A DNA stretch of 64,000 nt from Sympetrum striolatum (taxonomy: Eukaryota; Arthropoda; Insecta; Odonata; Libellulidae), in NCBI GenBank assembly GCA_947579665.1, contig OX388350.1, positions 42,813,393-42,877,392 of the forward strand, written 5' to 3'. Below are positions 1 to 12,874 of this stretch, piece after piece. Both the position numbers and the translations under genes were made by a program. Position 1 is the stretch's first letter, and each line of letters starts with the position of its first letter. The notes below the pieces were generated by a model. That model was given only the letters and a program-made list of their open reading frames with translations, was not told where the DNA came from and did no database searches.

Positions 1-2195
1 GAATATTCGGAGGTCTACGACCTCGTCAATTTATATTTTCTACTTGTGTCCCAGATTCTCTCCATACTCGCCTCCCAGAGTTCATCTGGCCAAAGTTTTG
101 GATTCCATCGCATATATTCTGAGCGGAATGGGGTTACTTGTGGGACGAGCGGTGTCCTTCCCAAACTTGGCCGAAGCTCTCTGTTCTCCACATATGCGGA
201 GTTGTCGTCTTCCCACCCTTCTCTTCTTCGTCCCAGAATGTTCCAGTCTGCGACCATTGTTTTGTAGTGTGAAGTCCTTTAGGTTGGAGTTAGTAGACTT
301 TTTTTTCAGTAAAGTTGTTATTCCCTATTATTTTGCTGTCTTCTTAACTTAATTCTTACTCTTAATCTCATACTTCTTGGTTAGGAGAATTCCCAAATAG
401 TCACTGTTTGTCGCCATTTGTTTCAGAATTCGATAACTTCATATTAAACAATAGTTTTTGCCTTAAAAATTTCCCTTGAATATCGAAGTATACTACCTTT
501 ATTATCGCCTTAACATTTTATTTTATATATAGCATTACTCTAATTACTTTTAATAAATGATTAATCCTCTATGCGTAAGGCCTTATGTCTTTTAGTGTCA
601 TAAAGGTACATATTTCATTCCAATTAAGGTTGCCCTCGGTACTAACTTGGTGAATGATTATCGTGTAATTTAGGTAACCTTTAAATCTCAGATACTAACC
701 CAAGTCTCTTTAGTTACTATTGCTGATTCTCACTTATTGATGCCTGTTTTGTATCTTTTATTTTGTATTATTCCTTAGAGTTCTTTCTTGAGATATTAAT
801 AACACAAGTTTATGCATGTGCCGTATACTTTTCTAATGTAGTCTTGAGAATTTTCTTAATACGGATGCTGTTTTCAGGATGACTGCTTTTCGAATAGTTA
901 TAGGAATATTTTTGTTGAGATTTAATATTTCAAGATGTGTATAGAAGCTCTTAATTGTAATTTCTGTATTCGAAATTACTATAGTAACTGTTTCTTGTTT
1001 CCATAGCTCTTTTATTTTATTCGCTAATTATTATTTTTATCTGCTATCAATATTTTTCGGTATCATTGTTACTGTTTTTATTACCATTCGACACCAAAAA
1101 GAGATAGAAAATCTGATGAATGTTGAAAATCTCATATTCAATGTTATCTATGCAAATGAAACAAGACCGCAATGGAGCGCGAAAAAACGGGTTATTTCTG
1201 ACGGAAGATCCGTGGGTTTCTCTTTCTCAGAAAAATAAGCGAATTCATCCAAACTTTTTTTCTATTCTATCGAAATGTTGAACGGTATTTGCGTCATTCG
1301 TAAATAAGATTTTCCATCCGATCTTCCCTCGCAAGGGGGGAAAAATCTGCCTTGGGTAGAATTTTCCAATTTGGTCGTTAAATGGCTTTCACTCATTCAC
1401 TCCTTCGCCAGAATTCAATTTTCGCTCGAGCGATTTTTTGTGACCTTTAGCTCCCCAGCATCTTGCGGCTGAGATATTGAACTTCCTTCGTTGAAACCGT
1501 GTAAGTCGTGACCCCCAAGATGCCACAGCTTCCTCATATCCTGGGTTAAATGCCAAACTGGAGCTCAAGTGAAATGCGTCAGCGCTTCGCTTCGTTGGCG
1601 GACTATGATCCTATAGCCGGATAGCCATGCTTTAAAGCGTTTCTGAGCTCTATTTAATTTCCTCTATTTCAATTATTCCGCTTGTCGATTTGAGTCATTC
1701 CTTCCCCTCATCATGAAATCTTGGTTCTTAAATAGTGACGTTTAAATATCTTCAGTATGTTAAACAATATATGTATTTGATCATATTGCGAATACGGAAC
1801 TTCAAGAGGTTTATTAAAAGTTTTCCATCTATGTTTGGTTTAATTTAACCTTTTTATGTATTTGTTTTATGTAAATTTGAAATTCATAGCTCATCCGTTA
1901 AAGAAAGGAAATTATTTTTGAAATAAATTTTACATTTATACTTTCCTCAATTGGTTTTAAATTAATTGAATTAAAATATACTTGTGTTATTATGATAATC
2001 GGAAAATTAATTTTAATGGTGATGAGTAATCACGATTAATGTAAAATTACTTTTCATAAAATGATATGTTTCAGCCAATCTAAATAAAGTCTAAAAATTA
2101 TTCAGCAGTACATATATTTTTAGTAATTATACGTATATTTATCAAAGTGTACTTCTATTTCTTCATTTATTCAGTAATTTTCCGCTCTAGTTAGA
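1..2195. other. AT-rich non-coding DNA, no gene recognised
   Basis: No recognisable coding region. Between about 15 and 350 several frames on both strands are open at once, which fits a locally GC-richer patch and not a gene; none of the translations resembles a known family. A second GC-richer patch lies at about 1300-1640. The rest is AT-rich with no repeat that I can match elsewhere in the window. Confidence 0.6.
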
Positions 2196-2214
2196 CACAA
2201 CTCTGGTGGCAGCG
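2150..2214 (+). mobile_element. possible LTR end plus tRNA-Leu primer-binding-site remnant
   Basis: TGGTGGCAGCG (2204-2214) is complementary to the 3' end of a typical insect tRNA-Leu (…GCTGCCACCA, from memory), the primer site used by some Gypsy-type retrotransposons. It is preceded by ACACAACTC, as expected at an LTR/PBS junction. The same TCTGGTGGCAG core recurs at 18931 and 37837. No gag or pol follows, so this is at most a fragment. The short match could be chance if taken alone. Confidence 0.35.
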
Positions 2215-2225
2215 TTATGAGATTA

Positions 2226-2930
2226 AAATGATTTTTAAAATTAGCTACTAACGAAGTTTAATAAAATATAATGATAACAATAATTGAGTAAAAAGATTAC
2301 ATGCAATGAATTAATCAGTCCAAAAATTGACAATCATGAATACACAACAACCTCTTCATTTTCATTTATGCCACTATAAATACATGGTCGATCGATAGAG
2401 ATTTTTAAGGGTTCCTTCACGGCTATCGTTAAGACCCCATGGCACACATAATGTAGTCAACCTACCTGTCAGTCCCCTATTTGTTTAACATTTCATCTTT
2501 TGAAATCAACCATAACTATTTTAACTGACAACAAATCAATGAGTCAGTTTTGTGAAAACAAATTCTATACTTCCGCACTGCGCGAGCATATTTCTTAATA
2601 AAAGATTTAACATCTTTAGGAAACAACTGAAAGAGCGATATACGAAAATTTTTCCATTTAGTTATTCCTGTATTAAAGATAGAATATTTTCGGTATTCGT
2701 TTTTGACAGTCGAAGTTATATTTTGCGGCAGTGACATCTTCCTTAAAAACTTACGTGCTCCGATAAAATTTTATAAAATTCGCAAATCCTACTGCCTCCT
2801 ATTATATGATAAATAGAGCCTAGCCTGTTTACTTTCTTCCTCATCTCTAAAGGTTTCAAATTAACCTTTCTGAGACGCTATCAGTTACCTTAAGTCTTCA
2901 AGCATAGCAAGCTGCCTTCCTTTCTAATTC
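2226..2930. other. AT-rich non-coding DNA
   Basis: Open frames of 60-73 codons occur on both strands around 2516-2737 but have no recognisable features and overlap one another. Nothing else was seen. Confidence 0.55.
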
Positions 2931-2937
2931 TTTATAT

Positions 2938-3130
2938 GGCATATCTCATTAGAATCCCATACTGCCGTAGCATATTTGAAGATTGTCCTATCTAAGGTTA
3001 GGTACCCCAATTTCTTTGCTTGCCTATCACAACTCTTTTCTATTTTAGTTTTTAAATAACAATAATGACCTAATTTACTATCAATCTTATCATTCAAATT
3101 CCAACGTTGTATAAAATGTAAAATGTACAA
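2938..3130 (-). pseudogene. decayed non-LTR retrotransposon RT C-terminal relic
   Basis: Read on the minus strand, an open stretch carries YLTLDRTIFKYATAVWDSNE, which lines up with YFTLVRPLLEYAASIWDPAD of the better element at the right end of the window. Just upstream, CDRQAKKLGYL corresponds to CGKASKRLGFV, and FIQRW further upstream may correspond to LIQRW. The blocks are in the right order, but about 15-40 residues are missing between them, so the copy has internal deletions. Neither the 3' UTR nor the (ATGTAG)n tail is visible. This is an old fragment with no function expected. The last block is the most certain part of the match. Confidence 0.6.
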
Positions 3131-3605
3131 CATTGAACTTCATAATGCTATTTCCATTAAATGCACAAATTTGGTTCCGCTTGGCAGAAAATTCTTGTAG
3201 GTGGGTACTCCAAAAGAAATCTATCACACAAGGTTATAAAAGATAATATAATTTAACCCTTTCCTAAGGATAGAATACGAACACAAAATCAGTTGGTGGT
3301 TAAAAGATGAATAAAACTTTTAATAATAATATAAAAAACTTTCATTCGTACCACATCGTTTAAAATAAATAAAATTTTTAGAAAGTATGTGTATCTTAAA
3401 AGAAATTTTCCTTACGTTATCATTGTACTTAATTAAATTACAAAATTTTCATTTACTAATTCAGTTTTAAATATTAATAATGATAACGCACCCCTTTTTA
3501 ATGTATGTATAATGTTAGTTTACCAACTTTTCCGGAGACTAGCTATTTATTCTAGGTTCGTTAGTGGGATAGCAAATGTGTGTAAAAGATAGAAAATAAG
3601 GGAAA
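3131..3605. other. AT-rich non-coding DNA
   Basis: Nothing recognised. Confidence 0.5.
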
Positions 3606-3609
3606 TCTT

Positions 3610-3915
3610 ACATTCCGAAAAAGTAACTTATAAAATGATAGAAATGATGACAAAAAACCTAAGAAATGAAAGATAGCAGTGAATTCAATAAAGCCATAAG
3701 TAGCAATAAACGAAGATGAAGTCATTTAAATGAAAACACGATAAAAATGTCTTTAATTCACTGCAATCGGCAGATACTGCCTAATAGTATATGTTGATAT
3801 GTTTGCTGTTTGTGATAAATGATTTAAAGACCAGTTATACTTAAAGCTCCTGTTTTATATTTTTGTGATATTCTACTCAAATAAGGTGGTATTGTAAACA
3901 CAGTTTAAAATAAAT
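3610..3915 (+). repeat. dispersed repeat family C, copy 1
   Basis: Homologous by eye to 6184-6615, in the same orientation. Shared blocks include ATGATAGAAATNATNACAAA, AAAGCCATA with TAGCAAT, AGATGAAG, TAAATGAAAACA, GATACTGCCTAAT and GTTGATATGTTTGC. It ends in a shared TTTTATATTTT…GATATTCT block. This copy lacks about 115 bp that copy 2 has after the GACC(A/C)GTTA block. It carries a small perfect hairpin, GGCAG-ATA-CTGCC, that is broken in copy 2. There is no coding capacity; the family is unidentified. Confidence 0.8.
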
Positions 3916-4960
3916 AAATAATCAAAATTTGGAGTTTCAGTTGGAAATTATAATTTTAAAAATTCGGGATTCTGGATCTGACATCATGTTTCTCCCTCGA
4001 TCGGAATTTTTCTGGGGTGAAAGACTGGAAAAGTATCCTCTTCCGCTAGAATTCGGAGAAGTGTTCCGCCTGTATCTGGATTGAAAGGTTATTCCTTGGT
4101 GTAATCTTATCCACTGTAAAGTATCGGATTGTCTCATTAATCTCCGAAATCTCTTTCCTTTCCGCATTTTCTTTCTTTTCTCGGACTTATTTTTCGTGAA
4201 TTACATCCTTTCCCTTTTGACGGATGTTTTTCAAGTCTCATTTTTCCTTTCCTCTAACGATTCTCTTCTGATTTTTGGTTGTCTTGCGTCGTATCTCCGA
4301 CTCCATACTCAGTCTTAGGGAGGTCAGTCAACGTTTTATTAGGTTAATGAAGGATCAACGCAAACTCTAGGTATTAGATTATCTCGGAGGATTCATTACA
4401 TTATCAACTAAAAGACTTGTATTTCCTGGATGCTTTTTCGCTCCAGGGGTTTATATTTATTCTAAACGAAAGAAGGATCACATAGCTTTAAGATATTGAT
4501 TGAAAGTCAATTTCAGACTTACCATGGAAGATGTTAATTACTGAGTTTGTCCAGGGTTTTTCCCAATAGAATGGAAAATAGGAGTTTACTTGATTCTTAT
4601 TTGTTTGAAAGGTATTCTGCTTTTACTAAAAATTATTATCTGAGAAAGATTATATTTTTTTAAATTCAAAGTAAAATTTAATGTGCAATTTGTAATTTTT
4701 TAAAGTATGAATCAGTCACTTTTATTTATAATTTCATAATGATATAGTTTTATATAAATTAATACGTTCGTTAATAGGACGAATTCCATAAGACGGCATA
4801 ATAGGTTCTATTTCAAACCTCTTTTTTCGATAGAAGATATGCGCACACTATCCATGTTTATGTAGTACATTAAGGTATTGACATTGCTATAGCTATTAAT
4901 TTATTTGTCAGGCTATTTTATTGATATCATAGCTAGCTAGCATAGCGAGCTATCTTGCGG
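3916..4960. other. non-coding DNA
   Basis: A minus-strand open frame of 76 codons at 3937-4167 has no recognisable features. Nothing else was seen. Confidence 0.55.
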
Positions 4961-4964
4961 ATCG

Positions 4965-5052
4965 GCCTTTCGTTCAACTCTTTGCGAAGCTTGGTTTACT
5001 TCGAAGAAGTATCGGTTGGCTGCAGGAAGGGCATCCAGCCATAAAAATAAAT
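4965..5052. repeat. dispersed-repeat tail motif (GGAAGGGCATCCAGCC)
   Basis: The segment GGCTGCAGGAAGGGCATCCA followed by GCCATAAAA (5019-5047) matches a motif that I recall from the 3' regions of dispersed LINE/SINE-type repeats in many animals. The 60 bp before it are locally GC-richer than their surroundings. There are no coding remains. The family assignment is from memory and orientation is uncertain. Confidence 0.4.
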
Positions 5053-6180
5053 TCCAAAGTGAAATTGATTTATTTAATAATTTCAGTGTGTCCTAACCAA
5101 CCGATCTTTTGCTCTCTCATAATCTCTCTATTGCGCTGTCCTTATTATATATTTCTTTATTACGTAATTTGAAGTGTACGTCCGTATACTTTCTTATTAT
5201 CTTATATTGTTATATTACAATATGGTAAAGGTATAACTGCTTTTTCTTTATTCTTTATTACCCTTTTTTTTAATTTCCTTAATTATTTTCAGTGGTTGCT
5301 ATGGCCCTCGCCTCTTCCTTTATAAGTTGCTACTGGCCTCGTTTTTTTAGATATACATTTGTGGTTTTTGAAATTAACTTTAATTTGAAGGTACCCTCGC
5401 AAACATTATAGGTTTGGCTATTTTTTTTGGGCTGAGCCACTGTTGTCTCTTATCGGTGAATTCCTACTAAGCTCTCTATTGAACTCATCAGGAGGTGCTT
5501 CACTGCAGGAGGCGAATTTAATAACAAAAAATCTGCAATTTTGATTGATATATTTTTATTTTTTAATTAATGCGCAGCTTGGAAATCCGTTGCAATATAT
5601 TTTCCTGGGAAAGATGAAAAGAATTTCAGGGAACTATAACCTCCGCCCTGCTTCTTGCTACATTGGCTGTCGTATCTCCATATATTACATTCACGCGCCC
5701 CTTCTAATTTTACACCTCGTAGACAAATTCCTCCCTTTCACTTCCACTAAAAAGATCCATCAATCCCAATTTTCCCGCCTTCCTTCATATCTCTCCTAAG
5801 CGAAACCGCCCTTATTATACTCTACGTTTTCTCGTTAGCCTTTCAAGCAACGGAAGCCTTCCTCGTTTTACACCGCACACTTTCCCTTGCGTTTATCTTC
5901 AATTTTTCACCTTTTATCACCCACGACCATGTGCTACATATTCTCACCACCGTTTGGCTATTATCTCATATTTTTTTCGGTTTACCCCTTCGAACCATGC
6001 AATTTATTATTATTTTTCTGTTATTAATTACATCTAAATCTTAGTGTTTGCGAGTACAGTTTTTTGGAAATGAAATTGATAGTGATGATGTTGAGGTATT
6101 AGTTGAAATGTCTCTTATTGAATGTGTAACTATTTCCCAGTTATTTAATTTAATTTAGCATGGAATTCTGCATAGTGGTT
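5053..6180. other. AT-rich non-coding DNA
   Basis: One 84-codon open frame (5545-5799, plus strand) is unrecognisable and its translation is of ordinary low-complexity type. Nothing else was seen. Confidence 0.55.
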
Positions 6181-6183
6181 CAC

Positions 6184-6615
6184 ACATTCCAAATAAGAAC
6201 TAGTACAACAACGAAACTGACAAAATGATAGAAATTATAACAAAACATCTAAGCTGTTAAAGCCAGCAGTAAATGTAAACGAAAGCCATACATAGCAATT
6301 TACAGAGATGAAGATATATAAATGAAAACAAGATAAAATTAATTCACTACATTCGACGGATACTGCCTAATCATCTACGTTGATATGTTTGCGGATTTTT
6401 AATACATAATTTAATGACCCGTTAATCCCACTACTCAATGTTAATGCTTGCAACATTGGAAGTGTTGTAATGGATATTACTCGTATGTTCCGTAATACAG
6501 TATTCTACATGCAGATATCATAGGTATACTTCATTATGTTCGTGGGAGTCGTTTTTATATTTTGGCGATATTCTCCTTTGGTTATTTACATTTTTAAAAT
6601 ATAGTTTAATATTTT
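6184..6615 (+). repeat. dispersed repeat family C, copy 2
   Basis: Same family and orientation as 3610-3915 (see there for shared blocks). Relative to copy 1 it carries roughly 115 extra bp at about 6425-6545, either an insertion here or a deletion in copy 1. The copies are 2.6 kb apart and substantially diverged, so this is not a recent duplication. Confidence 0.8.
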
Positions 6616-8155
6616 ACCTTGTCATCAATTACTATGTAGGTACTGCATATATTTATTGTGATTTTTTTCGTTTTTACCCTGTTTCTCTATTTTAGATTTT
6701 CTGCAACATAATTTTTTTTCGTTGCCTAAACTAACATTATAACTTTTCAGCACTACTATTTGATCTATTTCTCTTCTTCTGCAGCACTTATACCTTCTTG
6801 TATTCTTTTAATTATATTTTGTAAATATTAAAACAGAATCGAATGTTAATAATAATAACGGTTGAATCAAGTAGATGTCTCCTCCTCCTTCTCTTCACTA
6901 AACTTTGAGCCAACATAACTTCTCTAAATTTTGTAAAGGATGTTTGAAAATTTGTCATGAACTTGCCGATTTCACGAAATTACCAATGTTTACTCTGTTT
7001 ATTGTATTTCCGATGCCTTTGATGTTTCTTTCTATAGCTGAGATAATTTCTCTTTATCAATCTTTTTCCATAGTTTTACCTCAAAATCTTCTCCTTTATG
7101 CTACATTCCGATCATTTCCTCCCCATCAAACACGTACACATGTATTTCCCTTTCACAGTTCCAACACGCCCCCACTCGTCTTCCGCTGGGAGAAGGGCAT
7201 ATCTCAAAGCGCAGTGTAGGCGTGAGAAATCCCACAGCTTCGCGATACGCATTTGTTCCGAGCTCCGCAGGCTCCTTGTAAAGAGGGCACCCATTTTTAA
7301 ATATTTCTCCATTTCACGGAGGATTTGTGGAATGGAACGGAGAGATGAGAAGCCCCGGGAGAGATGGCAAAGGACGCGGCTGAAAAATAGCTGTAGGAAC
7401 GCGATGTGAAACTCCCTATTCCCCCGAGTGATGTTATTTTTATGAAAAGGACTTGTATTTCTGATATCTGCGAGGTAGAAAGTAGGTCTGTTTCGGCTTT
7501 ACTTAAGGCGATTTACTTTGTACTATTTTACGCTTTGTTGGAAGGTGATGAAAAGGAAAAATAAGGCGGTTAGGAGCAGCGCGAAAGGTATTTTTTGAAA
7601 TTTCCCCGACATCCAGTTACTTCATAAGTTGGCAGCTATTTCATCTTTTCTCGCAAAGTACGACTTGCAGGAAGCAAGATTCGTGGCTAGCGTAATCGAG
7701 CTCGGTTCGCTTTCGTAAATTGGTGTTCTACCGTCGAAATTCATTCGCGCTCTCGCTGAGGCTTAGAAGAGTCGAAATATTAATATTTCAGCTCAGATGT
7801 TACTTCAGGAATGTTGTTTTAAAGTTTCATGTACTACTAAGTACCAAAAGATTACGAACTTATTTTTCTTCCACGGAAACGCTGAGCAGGAGAAATGTAA
7901 AATGCTGGTGGTAGATACCGCTTCATATTGTGAGTACAGCTACTTACTACCTACCTACCTAAGGCGTTTTCGCGGGAAAAATTGGGAACTTTTTGAACGT
8001 AGTAGTATTCAAGAACGAGAAAATGTGTTCTTTGGCGCTATCGCTGTAACTGCTCCATGTCAATATTTTTGGTAATCATAACAATAATTATTATTTATTG
8101 TTCTGTGACAATCCACCTAAGATCTATTTTAAGTTAATGGAAAACGTAATTAATT
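6616..8155. other. non-coding DNA
   Basis: A GC-richer patch at about 7100-7420 leaves three mutually overlapping open frames of 66-104 codons. None is recognisable. A tiny CTAC run lies at 7945-7963. Confidence 0.55.
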
Positions 8156-8160
8156 TAAAT

Positions 8161-8258
8161 TAATGGCGCGTTCGTTTCGGTGAAAGCGGTCCCGGGTTCG
8201 ATTCCCGTTGGGAGCCCATGTGCGAATTGACCTAAGCTGTCGAAGCACTTTTAACAAT
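8161..8258 (+). mobile_element. tRNA-derived SINE, copy 1 (5' part missing)
   Basis: A T-arm/B-box GGGTTCGATTCCC sits at 8194-8206, preceded by GCGCGTTCGTTTCGGTGAAA. The whole stretch aligns with the minus-strand SINE at 20300-20392 from its anticodon region through the T arm, and for about 35 bp beyond it (GGGAGCCCA…ACCTAAGC here, GGGGTCCAA…ACCTCAGC there). Similarity beyond the tRNA portion points to a shared SINE body and argues against two tRNA genes. The D-arm/A-box part is not evident here, so the copy is truncated or diverged. Confidence 0.7.
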
Positions 8259-8259
8259 A

Positions 8260-11200
8260 CTATTACTTTTGAACTAATTTATGCGTGTTCATTGTGTCTG
8301 GACGTTATGACAAGGGAAAGGTCTGTTTAAGAAAAATCTACGTGATTGGGACTTTTGTCACTTTCCGAGGAAAGGTTTTAACGCCACGATGGTCAGGCTT
8401 TTGTTATTAATGCGTCAGTTATTTTTCACGAAGAAGAAGCATCAATTTAAATGATATATCTTAAACAATAATAAATGCTCTCTCTGGATTCCACTAACAT
8501 CTCCTCGCAGCAGTTTCCGTTGATTTTAAATTTTCTAATGGATAATTTTCATGGCCTTATCTATGACATGAAATGACCTTTTCATGACCTGGTTGTTCTA
8601 CTGTATTTATACATTTCATCTTTATTGTGTTTTCTTTATTTTCATAGGACAGTTATTCCAAACTAATAGCTTTCTCTCTCTACTGATTCTACACGCGTTG
8701 AATTCATTTCCGGTGCTGGTCGATTTTCCATCTGGTGGGGGATTTAAGAATTAATCAAATTGAGTCGGGAAAGGAATTGCTATTCGCCCCATAGTTCGTT
8801 TACGTTATCCTTCTGGGATGTTGAATGCAGCATTTGTGAGATTTTGCCGTCAGATTGCTGTTCGTTGAAAGGAATAAGGGAAGACGGTGCGGGGCTGATT
8901 TCATTCAGATTAACATCAATCACTTTAGAGATTGTGTGAGCAATGTTATTTCGTGCATACAATGTTTGGATGGAATGGCGAAATCGTTATAATTTTTGAA
9001 AGAGCTTCAAATTCTGACGAAACAATTCTTAAATTACATCTTGTTAATCATCAACCCATACCTACAGCTTCTACTACTCTTATGGAAGACTGTAAAGTGC
9101 CAAGATCTTACTCTGTCAATGTTCCATGAAAGAAACATTCCTTCATTTTGAGCAAATGGTGGTATTCACCCAGCCTCATGTCGTGTGAATTCGGCGAATA
9201 TTCTTGTTAGTTACCTTTCATCTCCTGTTACGTTGATAGGTCGGGGATTTGATGGCGTGACATTGTGTTTAGTGTGCTCTGCTCTTCCATTTCAGGAGTG
9301 TAGATAGACATCCTAATTTGGAAAGTAATACTCATTTTACTTAATGAATTTTGGTGTTAAGGTCTTAATAATAATGTATATTATTATAGTGGCATTTAAA
9401 CGTTAGAAATGTTATGATGCTACATTCAGTTGATATTTTCTAGTAATACTTTAGTTCTAGTTAAAAATTTTTGCCGGATTTCATCAAGCTTACAATGTCC
9501 TCTTTTTTCGAGCAGAAGAGGTATATATTCATAGTGAACCACTCCAGTAAATATCATCCTTAAGATGCCAAAAAATATTTTCGCATTGGTTATCAAAGAA
9601 AAAGTTGAATGTAAATGAAAATTCAGAGAATAAAATAATAAAAGTAGTCCTATTCCTCTTCCATTTTGATTTTGAAAATCAATTAAAGTAAGTTGGAACC
9701 TATTACCTTCTTATTAGAAGAAATTCTAGCCGTAGTGATTGATTTGTAGTTTACGTCAACTATTGTAAATGTTGTTGCAACAACCTTCAGAGAATCAAGT
9801 TTAGGATCCATAAAAATTAATGGATTACCTGCTTTTTATCGCGTAGAATTATGAAATATGCGCAGCCTAGGGTTGTTTCATTTTCTTTTTCCTTATGTCT
9901 TTTCATTGTTCTCCAGTCGTTAACGAAACGTTATTGATATTTCGCCGTTACCATCAAGAGGGAAGTATTCTCGAAAATTATTTGATAGCGTTGCTTCGGA
10001 TAAATACGTGAAAGCCTCTTTACTGAAGTTTCCAATCTCGACGTGCCCTGAATTTACTGCCGAACATCCCAAAAGGGAGTTGGGAATTCATCTCCGCGGA
10101 CGAGGTAATTAATTCTTGTTATTCCAAACACGCGATATAGATAAATCTCTTGTATCTGAAAATTTCAGAAACTCGGAGTTGCTTGAAATTTTTTCCTCGA
10201 TGATTTAGTGGACGATGAAGGATAAGCTATTCATTAAAATGGCGCCAGATTCAAAATATGCCTTACATTCCCTAAGCTTTCTGTTCTACGGTTCAGGATT
10301 GTGTGTATCTTTCAAATACCATAATGCTCCCGTGTTGACATTCAAATTAGAAGGTGATTAATGGCATTCTCAACTGAGAGGGATAGTTTTATGGTTTTGT
10401 TTAATTGTACATATGATAATCCCATGTTAATAAAATTTTGTTTTGTATTTTGTTTGGTCAATTTACTAGGACTCCTTTTTTTTCCTAAGTGAAGGAAATG
10501 ACGGTAAAATATTAATTTTAAACATAAATCATATTTATAATATAATATATCTAAATTAAAAGATTGCGTTAAAACTTAATTAAATTCCAAAATATGTAGA
10601 CGAGTGTTATACAAACTAAAGTAATTTTTAATTATTAAATAACGTATTCATATTGGGATTAATTTCTATTTAAACCATTTTCTACGTTTTTCATACATTT
10701 ATTACTTGTATGTCTTGTTAATCGTTCTACCTATATAACTTCTCGTTCAAAATACTTGAAATCTTATTTGTTTTTATTCACTTAGACTCTTATCTTAACA
10801 AAGTAATTCAGGATTTTTGTTTCAAATGTAAATCTACATACTTAATCGTAACTTTCATACAATTTCATTTTTTTATATTAAAAACGGATATTGTCTGTTC
10901 TCAGTGAAATGGCATAAACATGAATGTAAAATACAAAGAAAGAATCGTTCCTTCTCTTATTACTGATTATTAAATAGGTCTTTATTATTAACTATCTCGG
11001 TAGTGGTAAAGTTATGACTTTAAAAATCGTAAATTAATGGAATAAATATTTTTAAAAATACAATAGAAACGTATAGAGTGATCAAGTTTTGAAATTATTT
11101 TATTATTATTCCAATGGTAAATCTGACCAATCCATAGGCTACAGAGTTACGTCCTCGATTTTTCACATCAAGTTTTCTTATCGTAATTTAGTATCGTCAT

Positions 11201-12635
11201 CTGTTCTCGACTGCCCTGCTAAAAATGTAAAAGATAGAGCTTTATGACTGGAACTAGAATCATATTAACTTACGAAAATAATTTTCTTGCTACATAAACG
11301 ACGATATCTTCCTTTCGTTTATAAAAAATATTTAGGATGCACAATATTTCAGATTGCAATATTCCGTTCCCTTTACCGTTGCATAATATGTCAGTGACAA
11401 ATACATTGGTAACCTGATGTTCTGAATTTCCATCTTTATTTTCTCTCGTGCCTCTCCAGAGCAAGTTTTGTGATTTATTTCCAATTAACTCGTGGTTTTA
11501 AGTACCCAAATCTCCCTACTTCGCTTCGTAAAAGTGAATTAAATTGGTACCCGCATGATCTACATATTTCTCGGCAGTTTCGAAGGTACTCCTGCTATTT
11601 ATTATTGCTTGAATAACTTTGCTAGCAAAACAGTTTTTATCTCGGCGTTTTGAGTGTTTTGAGTTATAAATCGGAAGATAATTCTTCTTTCTTGTTTTAT
11701 CTCAAATCATCCTTTTACTTCGAGTAGTAGTCGAGCACGATTTATTCTTGCATCAACCGAGGAGAGGAGAATTTGCGGCGATGATAATTCAAAAATGTTG
11801 AGAGGACTATCTTCGATATCGTTTTCAAAAATATCATATTTTTATCTGTAACAGCTTCTCAAAACGTATGTTATACTTTTAACTCAGATATTTGCATTTG
11901 GAAGAAAATTACTTCGAACTAAATGAATGAATTTTGATATTTTTCTCTCTCCCTCCGCACGCTTTCAACTTGATGTTTATTCTGCGTCGTAAATCATTAT
12001 TCAGTCAGTTATCATTAATTAGTTACATGATTACAAAATATTGTAACTACTTAATAGTAACTACTGCTGTTAGGATAAATTAAATAGGCTGACTCTGTAG
12101 AATCAATATTAAAGAATTCTTAGCTTTTAATAAAGCTTATTTCGAAATGAAAAATTTTCTTGCATTCTTCGAGATTGCTCCTATTTAGATAGTGAAATTT
12201 AAATTAAAATTAACCTAATTCGGTTAACGGAAAATATTTAGTGTTCTCGAAGCCACCATCTTGACGCATTTAATTAGAAATTGTATAAAGTTATCAACCT
12301 AATATATATTTATGTAATAGTTGCCGTAATTTGCCCGATACCTTTAAATTTCTATATGATTTCAATATCTTGAGCAAGTCACCAATAATTAAACAAACAC
12401 TTAAGTGGATTATTGTGCCCGAAAGATGCGAGAATATATGACTTAAAATCTTCAATTTAGCTGAAGGATTAATCTTTTTCTCGGCAAAAATGGATTATAT
12501 TATTTGTAAGCACTGCTTCAAGACGTAATTACCAGTCCTGTTATTTTTTTTCACACTTGCTGTGCCGTTTGTATTCTGTACAAAATCTGAGGGTTGCCTT
12601 TGATTAAATTATACTTTATTTTTTGGAAATATATA
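8260..12635. other. long AT-rich stretch without recognised features
   Basis: More than 4 kb with no gene, tandem repeat or mobile element that I can identify. Scattered short open frames (for example 8780-8962, 8932-9129 and 11270-11464) are unrecognisable and fit chance. Confidence 0.55.
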
Positions 12636-12640
12636 TCCAG

Positions 12641-12870
12641 ATGGGTACCCGCCGACAAACCATATTTGGTTGTACGAGAAGAGAAAAATAGTGACTTGGG
12701 CTGGTCCCAGCCAAGTCACTGTTTTTCTCTTTTTTTCTTATTTTTCTTTTTCTCTTCTCGTACAACCTTTGGATAAGTCGCACGCTTTCCTGTGCTAAGT
12801 CAAACTCCATTTACATAATTTGTAAAACCATATTTGGTTTGGCAGGACCCAAATGGGTAAAATTGCATTT
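12641..12870. repeat. nested long inverted repeat / foldback element
   Basis: Outer perfect arms of 21 bp lie at 12668-12688 and 12747-12767 (the left arm starts GGTTGTACGAGAAGAG; the right arm is its exact reverse complement). A nested palindrome sits inside: AGTGACTTGG-g-CTGG (12690-12704) against CCAGCCAAGTCACT (12707-12720). ACCATATTTGGTT flanks the structure on both sides (12659-12671 and about 12827-12839) and is itself a small palindrome. GGGTACCCG near 12643 and the inverted match around 12840-12860 suggest a still larger imperfect arm. It could be a MITE or foldback element; no transposase is present. Confidence 0.8.
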
Positions 12871-12874
12871 CCCT

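Noticed and set aside
1..350. Three overlapping open frames at the left edge
   Set aside because: Mutually overlapping on both strands with unrecognisable translations. A cut exon cannot be excluded, but nothing supports it.
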